Shown one piece after another: positions 18,240 to 27,857 of a stretch of DNA of 64,000 nucleotides. The stretch covers positions 124,001 to 188,000 of the forward strand of contig CANMMF010000007.1 in assembly GCA_947498985.1 (NCBI GenBank), written 5' to 3'. The stretch is from an uncultured Paracoccaceae bacterium (GTDB taxonomy: Bacteria > Pseudomonadota > Alphaproteobacteria > Rhodobacterales > Rhodobacteraceae). The position numbers and the translations under genes are program-made. The notes below the pieces were generated by a model, which ran no database searches, was not told the origin of the DNA, and worked only from the letters and a program-made list of their open reading frames with translations. How positions within the stretch are numbered: position 1 is the stretch's first letter; every line of letters starts with the position of its first letter.

Positions 18240-19214
18240 ATGGCGATGGTCGAAGTCCGCGATGTGCGGAAGAAATACGAAGGTGGCTTCGAGGCGCTCA
18301 AGGGCGTGTCGTTGCAGATCGAGGAAGGCGAGATTCTGGCGCTGTTGGGCCCCAACGGGGCTGGCAAGACCACGCTGATCTCGGCGATCTGCGGCATCAC
18401 GCAGCCCAGCGAAGGCACGATCCGCGTCGGCGGGCACGATGTGGTGACCGACTATCGCGCCGCGCGAAGTCTGGTCGGACTGGTGCCGCAGGAGATCAAT
18501 CTCGAGCCGTTCCAGAAGGTCGCCGATGCAGTGCGCTTTTCGCGCGGATTGTTCGGCAAGCCGCGCAATGATGCGCTTGTCGAAGAGGTGCTGCGCAAGC
18601 TCTCGCTCTGGGACAAGCGCGATTCGCGGGTGGTGGAGCTTTCGGGCGGCATGAAGCGGCGGGTGCTGATCGCCAAGGCGCTGAGCCACGAGCCGCGGGT
18701 GCTGTTTCTCGACGAGCCCACCGCAGGTGTCGACGTGGAACTGCGCCGCGACATGTGGGAAACCGTGGCGGAGCTGAAGGCCGACGGGGTGACGATCATC
18801 CTGACCACGCATTACATCGAAGAGGCCGAGGCCATCGCCGACCGGATCGGGGTGATCAACAAGGGCGAGATCCTGCTGGTCGAGGACAAGCAGAGCCTGA
18901 TGACCCGGATGGGCCAGAAGGAGCTCCGGATCGAGCTGGCAGAGCCGCTGGACGCCATCCCCGAGCCGCTGCGGTCTTTCGAGCTTGCCCGCGTCGACGA
19001 GGGGCGCAGTCTGGTCTACAGCTACAACACCACCTCAGAGCGCTCCGGCATCGCGCGGCTGATGGGGCAGCTGACCGATGCGGGCATCGCCGTGCGCGAC
19101 GTGGCGACCTCGCAGAATTCGCTGGAGGACATCTTTGTCGGTCTGGTCAGCGCGCAGCAGACCGCAACACCCGACGCGCCGGACGGCGCGTGCAAAACCG
19201 CAGGTGCAAAATGA
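18240..19214 (+). CDS. ABC exporter ATP-binding protein (YadG-like)
   Basis: 324 residues with Walker [12 protein letters not shown], signature [15 protein letters not shown], Walker [13 protein letters not shown] and the switch histidine in [11 protein letters not shown]. The roughly 90-residue C-terminal extension is usual for ATPases of ABC-2 exporters (YadG, DrrA, NodI). AAGGGAGG lies 7 bases before the chosen ATG. The stop overlaps the permease start as ATGA, so the two are an operon and likely form one exporter. The substrate is unknown. Confidence 0.92.
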   Translation: MAMVEVRDVRKKYEGGFEALKGVSLQIEEGEILALLGPNGAGKTTLISAICGITQPSEGTIRVGGHDVVTDYRAARSLVGLVPQEINLEPFQKVADAVRFSRGLFGKPRNDALVEEVLRKLSLWDKRDSRVVELSGGMKRRVLIAKALSHEPRVLFLDEPTAGVDVELRRDMWETVAELKADGVTIILTTHYIEEAEAIADRIGVINKGEILLVEDKQSLMTRMGQKELRIELAEPLDAIPEPLRSFELARVDEGRSLVYSYNTTSERSGIARLMGQLTDAGIAVRDVATSQNSLEDIFVGLVSAQQTATPDAPDGACKTAGAK

Positions 19215-19972
19215 ACTGGAGCGCGGTCTGGTCGATCTACCGCTTTGAAATGGATCGCTTCTTTCGCACATTTGCGCAGAGCTTCATCTCGCCGGTGATC
19301 TCGACCTCGCTCTATTTTGTCGTGTTCGGCGCCGCCATCGGCAGCCGCATCGATCAGGTGGACGGGGTGAGCTATGGCGCCTTCATCGTGCCGGGACTGA
19401 TCATGCTGACCGTGATGACCCAATCGATCTCGAACGCATCCTTCGGGATCTATTTCCCGAAATTCATCGGCACGATCTACGAGTTGCTCTCGGCCCCGGT
19501 GAATTTCCTCGAGATCGTGATGGGCTATGTCGGCGCGGCGGCGACCAAGTCGCTGTTCATCGGTCTGGTGATCCTGGCCACCTCGACCTTCTTTGTCGAC
19601 ATCACCATCCAGCATCCGCTGGCGATGATCGCCTTCATGGTGCTGACCTGCCTCAGCTTCGCGCTCATGGGGTTCATCATCGGCATCTGGGCGGGCAATT
19701 TCGAGCAGTTGCAGCTGGTGCCGCTGCTGGTGGTCACGCCGCTCGTGTTTCTGGGCGGGTCGTTCTACTCGATCTCGATGCTGCCGCCATTCTGGCAGAC
19801 GGTCACGCTGTTCAACCCGGTGGTCTACCTGATCTCGGGCTTCCGTTGGTCGTTTTTCGGGCTTGCGGACGTGCCTATTGCGCTCAGCCTTGCGGCCATC
19901 GCGGGGTTCACGCTGCTCTGCCTCGGCATCATCTGGTGGATCTTCAGGACCGGCTGGCGCATCCGGCAGTGA
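19211..19972 (+). CDS. ABC-2 type transporter permease (YadH-like)
   Basis: 253 residues with six hydrophobic segments and the ABC-2 signature region around [20 protein letters not shown]. The terminal [13 protein letters not shown] is typical of YadH/NodJ permeases. It pairs with the ATPase encoded immediately upstream. The ATG is embedded in the ATPase stop (ATGA), which indicates coupled translation and equal stoichiometry. Confidence 0.92.
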   Translation: MNWSAVWSIYRFEMDRFFRTFAQSFISPVISTSLYFVVFGAAIGSRIDQVDGVSYGAFIVPGLIMLTVMTQSISNASFGIYFPKFIGTIYELLSAPVNFLEIVMGYVGAAATKSLFIGLVILATSTFFVDITIQHPLAMIAFMVLTCLSFALMGFIIGIWAGNFEQLQLVPLLVVTPLVFLGGSFYSISMLPPFWQTVTLFNPVVYLISGFRWSFFGLADVPIALSLAAIAGFTLLCLGIIWWIFRTGWRIRQ

Positions 19973-20143
19973 GCGCTCTTGCGGGGCGCGCCGGGGTGAT
20001 TTATCCTGACCGCGCCCCTCGCAGGGGGCATCCCGGTCCGCGGAAAGCGTGGTGACGCACCTGCCTGTCAAACCGATCCATATCCTTTCGGTTTTCTCTT
20101 GCCCGAAGCAGCGGACCCCCGGGCATGACAGGAGGACACCGGC

Positions 20144-21682
20144 ATGGCTTCATCCGAAGGCCTATCCATCGATCAATTGCGCCGCGACGCCAAGCGGCTG
20201 AAACGCGGTTGGGAGGCAGGCGAGGCGCAGGCGCGCGACCGCATCGCCGTACATCCGCCGCGCAAGGACCAGGACGCGTTGCGGCATGCGGATTTCCTGC
20301 ATGTGATCGCGCAGGAGACCGGGTTTGCCAGCTGGCCCGCGCTGAAGGAAGCCGCGGAGCTGATGGGTCTGGACCGCGCGCAAAAGCAGCAACGGCTGAA
20401 GATCGCGCTTTATCACGGGCAGAACGGCGTGGTGGCGCGGCTTCTGGCGGACGCGCCGGATCTGGCGCATGGCGTCTTCGGTCTCGGCTGCGCGCTTTAC
20501 GACAAGACCGAGGTTCTGCGCCTGCTGTCCGATGATCCCGGGCTTGCAACGCGGGCGCTGGGCCCGCGGCGGCCGATCCTGCACCTTGCGTTCTCCCGAT
20601 GGATCCATGCGCGCCCTGATCTGCAGGACGACATGCTGGCCATCGCCGAGGCGTTGCTGGCGCATGGCGCGGATGTGAATGACGGCTATCCGCATGCGCC
20701 GGGCTCGGATCATCTGCTGTCGGCGCTTTACGGTGCCATCGGGCATGCGGACAACATGGTGCTGGGGCGCTGGCTGCTGGATCACGGCGCGGATCCGAAT
20801 GACGGCGAATCGCTCTATCACGCGACAGAGCTTGGCCATCACGAGGGGCTGCGCCTGTTGCTCGGGGCGGGGGCGGATCCCAAGGGCACAAACGCCCTGC
20901 TGCGCGCGATGGATTTTCACGATCATGAGGCGGTAGCGATGCTGCTGGCGCATGGCGCGCGGGCGGATGATTTCCAGTCCGCCGACGTCGGTGGAGAGGC
21001 GCCCTGGGTCGCACCGGCGCTGCACCAGGCGGCCCGCCGCGGGTCGGACCGGCGCATGGTCGAGTTGTTGCTGGAGGCTGGCGCCGACCCGGCGCGGACC
21101 TACAAGGGCGCCGCGGCCTATCCCTATGCCTGCGTCTTCGGCAATCGCGCGGTGCAGGACGCGCTCGAGGCGCGGGGCGCGCAGGTGCCGCTGTCCCGCG
21201 AAGAGGCGCTGATGGCAGGCGCGGCCAGAGGGGAGGACCGCGCCGGGGCCTATGTCGATCCGGGCGTCTTGCCCGAAGCCTATGCGGATATCATCCGCGA
21301 AATCCTGCATCTGCCGGGCCGGATGGATCAGGTGCAGCGTCTGGTGGCCCTGGGTCTGCCCTATGACAGGCCCGATGCCGAAGGGTTGACGCCCGTGCAA
21401 CTGGCCGGGTGGGAAGGCCTGCCCGACATGCTGCGCTATATCCTCAGCCTCAAGCCCGATCTGAGCCATGTGAACGGCTATGGCGGCACGCTGCTCTCGA
21501 CCATCATCCACGGGTCGGAGAACGCGCCCGACCGCGAGAGCCGCGACCATATCACCTGCCTCGAGATCGCGCTTCACGAAGGTGTGGCCCTGCCGCGCAA
21601 CGCGATCCGCTTTGCCGGGCGCGAGGACGTGGCGGCGTTTCTGGGCGATTGGGCGGACCGGCATCCCGGGCAGGTTGTCTGA
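20144..21682 (+). CDS. Ankyrin-repeat protein
   Basis: 512 residues, no signal peptide or membrane segment. Ankyrin-type helix pairs recur, for example LLAHGADVNDG, LLDHGADPNDG, LLGAGADPKG, LLAHGARADD and LLEAGADPART, each ending in the ALLxxGADPN consensus. The N-terminal 70 residues (SIDQLRRDAKRLKRGWEAGE) precede the repeats and are typical of proteobacterial ankyrin proteins of unknown role. It would be a protein-binding scaffold in the cytoplasm. AGGAGG lies upstream of the start. Neighbours give no functional hint. Confidence 0.85.
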   Translation: MASSEGLSIDQLRRDAKRLKRGWEAGEAQARDRIAVHPPRKDQDALRHADFLHVIAQETGFASWPALKEAAELMGLDRAQKQQRLKIALYHGQNGVVARLLADAPDLAHGVFGLGCALYDKTEVLRLLSDDPGLATRALGPRRPILHLAFSRWIHARPDLQDDMLAIAEALLAHGADVNDGYPHAPGSDHLLSALYGAIGHADNMVLGRWLLDHGADPNDGESLYHATELGHHEGLRLLLGAGADPKGTNALLRAMDFHDHEAVAMLLAHGARADDFQSADVGGEAPWVAPALHQAARRGSDRRMVELLLEAGADPARTYKGAAAYPYACVFGNRAVQDALEARGAQVPLSREEALMAGAARGEDRAGAYVDPGVLPEAYADIIREILHLPGRMDQVQRLVALGLPYDRPDAEGLTPVQLAGWEGLPDMLRYILSLKPDLSHVNGYGGTLLSTIIHGSENAPDRESRDHITCLEIALHEGVALPRNAIRFAGREDVAAFLGDWADRHPGQVV

Positions 21683-21698
21683 GCGCCGGAACAGAGCG

Positions 21699-21741
21699 TC
21701 CCTCTGCCGCGTTGGGAGCCATATCCATAGCGGCAGAGGGA
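21699..21741 (+). terminator. Hairpin after the ankyrin gene
   Basis: A perfect 12-bp inverted repeat, TCCCTCTGCCGC and GCGGCAGAGGGA, with a 19-base loop, just after the stop. There is no T-run, so it may be a stabilising 3' hairpin rather than an intrinsic terminator. Confidence 0.5.
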
Positions 21742-21866
21742 TTACGAATGCGCCCGACCTTGTTGATAAACCGGCGAATCGCTGGGATTCCCGACCGTCC
21801 TGTGTATCATCCATGGGTCTGCTGGAGGGGCAGCTGCCATGACCGCGCTTCTGGGGGGAGGGTCGC

Positions 21867-22706
21867 ATGCGTTTGAGAGGGATCCGGCGGAGCCGGAACG
21901 TCGAAGACCGGCGTCGTTCGGGCGGCCGTGGCGGTGGTGGTGTGAAGATCGGCGGATTCGGTCTGATCGCCCTTCTGGCGATCGGCTATTTCACCGGCAT
22001 CGATGTCACGCCGCTGCTTCAGGGCGCGTCGCAGACGCAGGCCGTGCAGCGCGAACCCACGGCGGAGGAAGAGCAGGCCGCGGTCTTCACCTCGCAGGTG
22101 CTTTCGACCACCGAAGCGGTGTGGGGCGAGATCTTCCCGCAGCAGGTCGGCCGACCCTATGATCCGCCGGTGCTGGTGCTCTTCTCGGGGCAGACGTCTT
22201 CGCCCTGCGGTGGTGCGTCCGGGGCCACGGGGCCGTTTTACTGCCCGGCGGACGAAAAGGCCTATCTCGACACGCAGTTCTTTGCCACGCTGTCGCAGAG
22301 CCTCGGCGCGGGCGGCGATTTCGCGGCGGCCTATGTGATCGCCCATGAGGTGGCTCATCACGTGCAGAATGAGCTCGGAATTCTCGGGCAGGTCCACCAG
22401 CGGCGTCAGGCCGTGGGCCAGACCGAGGCCAATGCGCTGACGGTCCGGCTGGAGCTGCAGGCCGACTGTCTGTCGGGGGTCTGGGCGCGCAATGTCGACG
22501 GATTGTTGGAACCGGGCGACATCGAGGAGGCGCTGAACGCCGCCCGCAAGATCGGCGACGATCACCTGCAACGGCGGGCAGGCCAGGTGCCGCGCCCGCA
22601 CACCTTTACACATGGGACCAGTGAACAGAGGTCGCGTTGGTTCGCGCGCGGCTACGAGACGGGGGACATCAATGCTTGCGACACATTCGGCGCTCGAAGT
22701 CTGTGA
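21867..22706 (+). CDS. Neutral zinc metallopeptidase, YpfJ family
   Basis: 279 residues. An N-terminal basic, Gly-rich cytoplasmic start (GIRRSRNVEDRRRSGGRGGG) precedes one membrane segment (about 27-43). The domain with the zinc motif HEVAHH follows, near residues 160-165, then NELGILG and an ELQADCLSGVWA segment. This is the YpfJ/PF04228 layout. Its substrate is unknown; the catalytic domain should face the periplasm. It overlaps the downstream phosphatase gene by 35 bases. Confidence 0.9.
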   Translation: MRLRGIRRSRNVEDRRRSGGRGGGGVKIGGFGLIALLAIGYFTGIDVTPLLQGASQTQAVQREPTAEEEQAAVFTSQVLSTTEAVWGEIFPQQVGRPYDPPVLVLFSGQTSSPCGGASGATGPFYCPADEKAYLDTQFFATLSQSLGAGGDFAAAYVIAHEVAHHVQNELGILGQVHQRRQAVGQTEANALTVRLELQADCLSGVWARNVDGLLEPGDIEEALNAARKIGDDHLQRRAGQVPRPHTFTHGTSEQRSRWFARGYETGDINACDTFGARSL

Positions 22707-23220
22707 GCCGATGGTGATCCACGCGCTGCCGGTGGGCGGCGGAATCCTCGCGATTTCGCCTCTGCCCGGGGCAGGCGGGGATTACGCGGGGGATCTGGAG
22801 CATATTTCGCACTGGGCGCCCGCACTGGTGATGTCGGTGGTCACCGAGGCGGAGTTTGCCGAGGCCGGCGCGCAGAAGCTTGGCGCGCATATTCAGGACA
22901 AGGGCACCCGCTGGGTGCATCTGCCGGTGCGCGATTTCGGCGCGCCGGATGCCGCGTTTCAGCAGGCCTGGCCCGCGGTCAGCGCGCAGGGCCGCCGGGC
23001 GTTGCAGGGCGGCGGGCGGCTGCTGGTGCATTGCCGGGGCGGCTGCGGGCGCTCGGGCATGGTGGCGCTGCGGCTGATGATCGAGGCCGGAGAGGCGCCC
23101 GACGAGGCGCTGGCACGGCTGCGCGGGGTGCGCGCCTGCGCCATCGAGACCGAAGAGCAGATGCGCTGGTCGATGGCGGCTGAGCGGCAATCGGCGGTGT
23201 TTGTGCGCCACGCCACCTGA
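22672..23220 (+). CDS. Protein-tyrosine/dual-specificity phosphatase-like protein
   Basis: 182 residues with the cysteine phosphatase P-loop HCRGGCGRSG (HCxxGxxRS/T). An upstream aspartate in VRDFGAPD is a plausible general acid. Proteins of this kind, related to the CDKN3/DSP group, dephosphorylate phosphotyrosine or other phosphoesters. I start at 22672 where GGGGGA precedes the ATG, inside the metallopeptidase 3' end; the next ATG is at 22711. The overlap suggests co-translation with the metallopeptidase. Confidence 0.82.
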   Translation: MLATHSALEVCEPMVIHALPVGGGILAISPLPGAGGDYAGDLEHISHWAPALVMSVVTEAEFAEAGAQKLGAHIQDKGTRWVHLPVRDFGAPDAAFQQAWPAVSAQGRRALQGGGRLLVHCRGGCGRSGMVALRLMIEAGEAPDEALARLRGVRACAIETEEQMRWSMAAERQSAVFVRHAT

Positions 23221-23257
23221 GCGTATCCCTCGCCAGCGCCGCGTTTTTCTGGTTGGG

Positions 23258-23333
23258 TCCGGATCGCCGGGGCGACCCGGACCGTTGGGGGCTCTGCCCC
23301 CAAACCCCCGAAGTATTTCCAAACCAGAGAAGC
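23258..23333 (+). repeat. Dispersed GC-rich hairpin repeat, copy 2
   Basis: The first part is CCGGATCGCCGGGGCGACCCGGACC. A TTGGGGGC-TCT-GCCCCCAA hairpin follows, then ACCCCCGAAGTATTTCC and AGAGAAG. The module order matches the other copies. It lies between the phosphatase gene and the convergent transporter pseudogene. Confidence 0.75.
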
Positions 23334-23383
23334 CACAGGCGGCGCGCCTTTGCTGCGGGTGGTCTGATTGGTGGCTGTGCCGC

Positions 23384-24109
23384 TTACCCGAGCCGCATGG
23401 CCGCAACCCCGGCCAGGATCACGGCGGCGGCGATCCAGCGCCAGCGGAGCCTCGGCGAAGGCCCGGATCGCGATCCGAAGGGAGTCAGGCGACAGGACCC
23501 GCGCGCGGCCGCGGGTCGCCAGGGTCCGGGCGACCATGCCGCAGCGCTCGAGCACGCACATCCACATCAGGTATCCGGCCGCCGCGCCGGAGAGCCGCGC
23601 TCCGGTGCCGTCGACCAGCGTGCAGCCCGCGGTGAACATCGCCGTGCCCCGCGCCCAGGCCAGCGCCTGACCGCGCAGGCCTCCGGCGAGTCCGCCGCCC
23701 AGAAGAGCCATGACCGGAAGCCTGCCACAGAGCAGCAGCGCCGCGCTCGGTTGCGCAAGGCTCCGCGCGACCCCCATGGCGGTCACCGTGACCGGCGCGA
23801 CGATCAGCGGCACCGAGCCGCAGGCGAGCGGGAAGAGCTGGCTCAGATCGCCATGCGCGTCGGCCTGTACCGGAAAAAGCGGATCGCCCATGTGCAAGAG
23901 GGCCGAGCCCGGCAGTCAGGGCAGGAGGCGCGACCGGGCGAGGCGGCGAAAGTCAGGATCGGCAGCGCGACCGCGCCGTGCATGAGCGACAAAAGCAGGA
24001 TAGCGGATCCGCGGTCGGCGCCGAATTTGACTGTCGAGGTCCAGGCCGCATGCAGGGCGGCGGCACAGAGCCCGGAGAGAACGACGGACGGATCCCTGCG
24101 CCAAGCTCT
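23384..24109 (-). pseudogene. Decayed EamA/DMT-family transporter
   Basis: Reading leftward, frame 1 gives SGLCAAALHAAWTSTVKF and the following helix to about 23915. The reading then continues in a second frame (LLHMGDPLFPVQADAHGDLS, then PLACGSVPLIVAPVTV) to about 23470. It returns to frame 1 for the C-terminal helix RWRWIAAAVILAGVAAMRLG and a TAA at 23384. Together these match the order of EamA transporters. There is a frameshift near 23905-23925. A second shift near 23450-23480 is accompanied by apparent loss of roughly 60 residues. No good start codon is visible, so the gene is non-functional. Confidence 0.78.
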
Positions 24110-24198
24110 GGCGCCGGCGGCGCCGGGGGTGCAATGGCGGCAGGGTGTCGGGCGCGCCGCTGGCCACGATCTGGCCTTGGCGCGGGTAAGGGGGATTT

Positions 24199-24298
24199 GG
24201 TGAGAGACTGGACAGCGACCCAGACGTGGCTCGTTGCGGCTGCTTCCTTCCGGACCTGACCGGGTTGGCGAGGTGCCTGCCCGCGCCAGCCTCTCACC
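24199..24298 (-). ncRNA. ffs: Bacterial small signal recognition particle RNA (4.5S RNA)
   Basis: The minus strand contains the universally conserved SRP core GGTCAGGTCCGGAAGGAAGC, with the GGAA tetraloop and the asymmetric internal loop that bind Ffh. The ends GGTGAGAGGCTGG and CCAGTCTCTCACC pair to close a single long hairpin of about 100 nt, the normal 4.5S size. The RNA and Ffh target nascent membrane proteins to FtsY and SecYEG. A promoter-like pair lies directly upstream. Confidence 0.96.
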
Positions 24299-24302
24299 GC
24301 GC

Positions 24303-24331
24303 GACATAAGCAAGATGCGCGGCGATTGCAA
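24303..24331 (-). promoter_or_regulatory. Promoter of ffs
   Basis: TTGCAA (24326-24331) and TATGTC (24303-24308) on the minus strand are separated by 17 bases. The first base of the RNA hairpin is 5 bases beyond the -10 element. This is a good sigma-70-type arrangement. Confidence 0.6.
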
Positions 24332-24381
24332 CGCCTGCCTTGGCTCTCGCGCCGCGCTCTGCAAGCCTGTAAGGGAAGCGC

Positions 24382-25494
24382 ATGCAGAGCTTTGACCTTT
24401 TCCTGACAGCGCCGCCGGGGCTGGAGCCCGTTCTGGCAGACGAGGCGCGCGCCGCGGGGTTTGCCGATCCCGCCCCGCAGCCCGGCGGTGTTGCCACAAG
24501 CGGCACGCTGCAGGAGGCGTGGCGCGCCAATCTGGTGCTGCGGGGCGCGGGGCGGGTGCTTTTGCGGTTTGCCAGCTTTCGCGCGGTCCACCTGGCGCAG
24601 CTCGACAAGCGGGCGCGCAAGGTCGCCTGGGCGGAGGTGCTGCGGGGCGACGTGCCGGTCCGGGTCGATGTGACCTGCCGCAAGTCGAAGATCTATCACG
24701 ACCGCGCCGCAAGGCAGCGCATTGAACGCGCGATCTCCGAAACGCTGGGCGCGCCGCTGGCGGAGGATGCAGAGCTGCGGGTCATGGCGCGGATCGAGGA
24801 TGACCTTGTGACCATGAGCGTTGACACCTCCGGCGCGCCGCTGCACCAGCGCGGCCACAAGGAGGCGGTGGGCAAGGCGCCGATGCGCGAGACGCTGGCC
24901 GCGCTGTTCCTGCGGCAGGCGGGGTTTGACGGTGCCGAACCGGTGATCGATCCGATGTGCGGCTCTGGCACGTTTGTGCTCGAGGCCGCTGCGTGGTCCG
25001 CGGGGCTACACCCGGGACGCACGCGCGGTTTTGCCTTCGAGAGGCTTGCGAGCTTCGACCAGGCACTCTGGGACAGGATGAAGGCGGCGCATGCGCCGGA
25101 GGCGACGCCCGGCGCGCCGTGCTTTTTCGGATTTGACCGCGATGACGGGGCGATCCGCAATGCCACGGCGAATGCCGGGCGGGCCGGTGTCGCGGATCTG
25201 ACGCAGTTCACCCGGCAGGCGATCAGCGATCTGCAACGGCCAGACGGCGCGCCCGGTCTGGTCATCGTGAACCCGCCTTACGGCGCGCGGATCGGCAATC
25301 GCAAGCTGCTGTTCTCGCTTTACGGCGCGTTGGGGCAGGTGCTGCAGGAGCGTTTCAAAGGCTGGCGCGCGGCGATTGTCACCTCTGACGGCGGGCTTGC
25401 AAAAGCGACGCGGCTGCCGTTCCGGCCACCGGGGCCGCCGGTGGCCCATGGCGGTCTGTCGGTGAAGCTTTACCAGACCGGTGCGCTGCGCTGA
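24382..25494 (+). CDS. THUMP-domain rRNA methyltransferase (RlmL-like)
   Basis: 370 residues. The N-terminal ferredoxin-like/THUMP region begins FDLFLTAPPGLEPVLADEAR. The methyltransferase domain has DPMCGSGTFVLEAA near residue 195 and the catalytic NPPYGARIG near 295. This is the N-terminal half architecture of E. coli RlmKL, which makes m2G2445 in 23S rRNA; the RlmK half is absent. It is divergent from ffs. Confidence 0.88.
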   Translation: MQSFDLFLTAPPGLEPVLADEARAAGFADPAPQPGGVATSGTLQEAWRANLVLRGAGRVLLRFASFRAVHLAQLDKRARKVAWAEVLRGDVPVRVDVTCRKSKIYHDRAARQRIERAISETLGAPLAEDAELRVMARIEDDLVTMSVDTSGAPLHQRGHKEAVGKAPMRETLAALFLRQAGFDGAEPVIDPMCGSGTFVLEAAAWSAGLHPGRTRGFAFERLASFDQALWDRMKAAHAPEATPGAPCFFGFDRDDGAIRNATANAGRAGVADLTQFTRQAISDLQRPDGAPGLVIVNPPYGARIGNRKLLFSLYGALGQVLQERFKGWRAAIVTSDGGLAKATRLPFRPPGPPVAHGGLSVKLYQTGALR

Positions 25495-25498
25495 GGAG

Positions 25499-25837
25499 TT
25501 ACTTTGTCTCGAAGCCGCCCGGGCAGACAAACTGCGTGAAAAGCCCGTAACAGGTTGCCCTGTGGCCCAGCCCGTCAAGATCGAGCCGGGAATAGAGATG
25601 GCGATCCTCGATCTTCAGATCGACCATGCTGCGCAAGAGATCGAAGCAGGTGCCCGGATCCAGCCGGCAGCCCAGAAGCGCGGCGCTTTCGGCCGCGGTC
25701 TTGCCCTTTATGCGCTCTTCGGAGATGGCATCAAGCAGTTCCTTGCGCAGCGCGGATTCGGCATCTGCGGCAGAGGGGTTCGTGAGATAGGCGCCGATGG
25801 CCGCCATGGTGAGCATGCCCAGCAGAAACTTGACCAT
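25499..25837 (-). CDS. Small exported or membrane-anchored hypothetical protein
   Basis: 112 residues beginning MVKFLLGMLTMAAIGAYLTN, which reads as a signal or anchor segment. The remainder is helical and has three cysteines in GCRLDPGTC and ATCYGLF and a fourth in VCPGGF. I do not recognise the family. AAGGGA upstream supports the start at 25837. It is convergent with the methyltransferase gene and leftward like cpdB, about 110 bases downstream of it. Confidence 0.65.
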   Translation of the reverse strand: MVKFLLGMLTMAAIGAYLTNPSAADAESALRKELLDAISEERIKGKTAAESAALLGCRLDPGTCFDLLRSMVDLKIEDRHLYSRLDLDGLGHRATCYGLFTQFVCPGGFETK

Positions 25838-25946
25838 CGCATTCCCTTTCGTGGCGCGGTGCGGAGCGGGGTAGAGCATGCGGCGGCAGTGCTGTCGAGA
25901 GGCGCGGTGTCGCTGGCGACCGGAGGCCGTGCTGCGCGCCGCCCTG

Positions 25947-27857
25947 TCAGAGCCGGATGCGGAAGCGGGCAAATCCGGGCTCGCCGTCACCCGCAGGCTC
26001 GATCCTCAGCCCCTCGACGCTGTCGAGATACGCGCTGGCCGCGGGGCTGCTGTCGAAGAGCACGCTGGTGGCGGGCATCGGCACAAACGACCAGTTTGGC
26101 GGATGTACGGGGCGCACCTGCCCTTGCTCCACGAAATAGCGCACCAGCACGTCGCGGTTCGTGTCCGGTGCCGCGTAGACGATATTGTCCTGGCTCGCGC
26201 CCGGGAACTCGCCGCCGCCGGACGCGCGGTAGCTGTTGGTGGCGACGACAAACACCATGTCGTCCGCGACAGGCGCGCCTTGATAAGTCAGATCGACGAT
26301 GCGGCTGGCCGTTGCGTCCCGAAGCACGCCGTAGGCCGTGAAGCGCGAGGGCTGGCTGAGGTCGATGCGGTAGGAGATCCCGTCGATGGCGTCGAAATTG
26401 TAGCTGGGAAACTCCGGATCGATGAGCGCCTGATCCGGCTCGCCGGGGGTGATCTGCCGGAACAGCCCGGCGGAGCGCTCCAGCCAGCCGCGAAGCTCTG
26501 CGCCGGTGATTTTCACCGCCCGCAGCATGTTTGGATAAAGGTAGAGATCGGCCAGATGGTGCAGGGCCACCGACCCCGCCGAGACGTCGGTGTAATATTC
26601 CGGCCCGCCACGCCCCCCGGCCTTGAACGATGCCGCGGCCGAGAGCAGCGGAAGCTGGGCGAAGTCGCTGCCCGCGAGCTGCCGTTCCACGTACCAGCGC
26701 TGGGCGTCGGAGACGACGCGCGCGGAGGGATCATGACTGACAAGGGCAAAATAGCTCTGCAGGGTCACGTCGGAATGGCCGATGGGCCGGCGGATATAGT
26801 CCAGCGTTTCGGCATGCGCCTGGGCCACGGCAGAGGTGACCTGCGCGCAATCGGGCACCAGCGCCGTGACCGACCGGTCGGGATTCCGGCGGGCAATCGG
26901 GCGCGTCTCCACATGGCTGTCCGCCACCGACCAGCTGTCGCCGTCGCGCTCCAGCAGAAGATCGATCACCCCGAGATGTGACCCCCAGAACCCGGCCATG
27001 ACCGCGGGTTTGCCGTGGATCAGGCCACGCGCCGCGTCGGTTTCCGGCACGCCGATGAAGTTGCGCGACGGGAACAGCTGATGCGTGTGTCCGGTCAGGA
27101 TCACGTCGATGCCCGGCACCGCGGCCAGCGGGACGGAGGCATGTTCGCTGCCCGGGACACGTTCCGCAGACCCGATGCCGGAATGGCTGAGCGCCACCAC
27201 GAGCCCGGCCCCCTCGGCCCGCATCCTTGGCACCAGCGCTTCGGCGGTGTCGATGATATCGCGCGCCGTCACGCGCCCCTCCAGGTGACGGCGGTCCCAG
27301 GCCATCACCTGCGGCGGGGTCAGGCCAATCACTCCGACGCGCAACGCATGGCGTGCGCCGCTGCCATCGATGACTTCGCGGTCGAGCAGGGCATAAGGCT
27401 TGAAGAGCGTCTCGTCGGCGCCGGGCTCCGGGCCTTGCCGGGTGGCGATGTTGGCCAGCACCACGTCGAACGACGCCGCAGAGAGGCAATCCCGGAGATA
27501 GTCCACGCCATAGTTGAAGTCGTGATTGCCGATTGTGGCCGCGTCAAACCCCACGGTGTTCATCGCCGCGATCATCGGATGCGGAGCGTCATCCGTAACG
27601 CCGCGCTCATAAGCGATATAGTCGCCCATCGGGTTGCCCTGCAGCAGATCGCCGTTGTCGAACAGCAGCGTGTTCGCCGCCTCTTCGCGCGCGGCCTTGA
27701 TCAGGCTTGCAACACGCGAGAGTCCCACGGTCTGCGAGGGCCGGTCGGCAAAATAGTCATAGGCCATGGCATGCGCGTGCAGATCCGTTGTCTCGAGGAT
27801 GCGCAGATGGGCCTGGCGGGCGGTTGCGCGGGTCGAGAAAGAGGCAAGCGTAGTCAT
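25947..27857 (-). CDS. cpdB: 2',3'-cyclic-nucleotide 2'-phosphodiesterase/3'-nucleotidase
   Basis: 636 residues. The N-terminal calcineurin-like metallophosphatase domain has ETTDLHAHAMAYDY, FDNGDLLQGNPMGDYI, GNHDFNYG and TGHTHQLFP. The C-terminal 5'-nucleotidase domain includes ATNSYRASGGGEFPG. The family hydrolyses 2',3'-cyclic nucleotides and 3'-nucleotides. Known enzymes are periplasmic, but here the protein starts MTTLASFSTRATARQAHLRI with no signal peptide, so the location is uncertain. Confidence 0.93.
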   Translation of the reverse strand: MTTLASFSTRATARQAHLRILETTDLHAHAMAYDYFADRPSQTVGLSRVASLIKAAREEAANTLLFDNGDLLQGNPMGDYIAYERGVTDDAPHPMIAAMNTVGFDAATIGNHDFNYGVDYLRDCLSAASFDVVLANIATRQGPEPGADETLFKPYALLDREVIDGSGARHALRVGVIGLTPPQVMAWDRRHLEGRVTARDIIDTAEALVPRMRAEGAGLVVALSHSGIGSAERVPGSEHASVPLAAVPGIDVILTGHTHQLFPSRNFIGVPETDAARGLIHGKPAVMAGFWGSHLGVIDLLLERDGDSWSVADSHVETRPIARRNPDRSVTALVPDCAQVTSAVAQAHAETLDYIRRPIGHSDVTLQSYFALVSHDPSARVVSDAQRWYVERQLAGSDFAQLPLLSAAASFKAGGRGGPEYYTDVSAGSVALHHLADLYLYPNMLRAVKITGAELRGWLERSAGLFRQITPGEPDQALIDPEFPSYNFDAIDGISYRIDLSQPSRFTAYGVLRDATASRIVDLTYQGAPVADDMVFVVATNSYRASGGGEFPGASQDNIVYAAPDTNRDVLVRYFVEQGQVRPVHPPNWSFVPMPATSVLFDSSPAASAYLDSVEGLRIEPAGDGEPGFARFRIRL

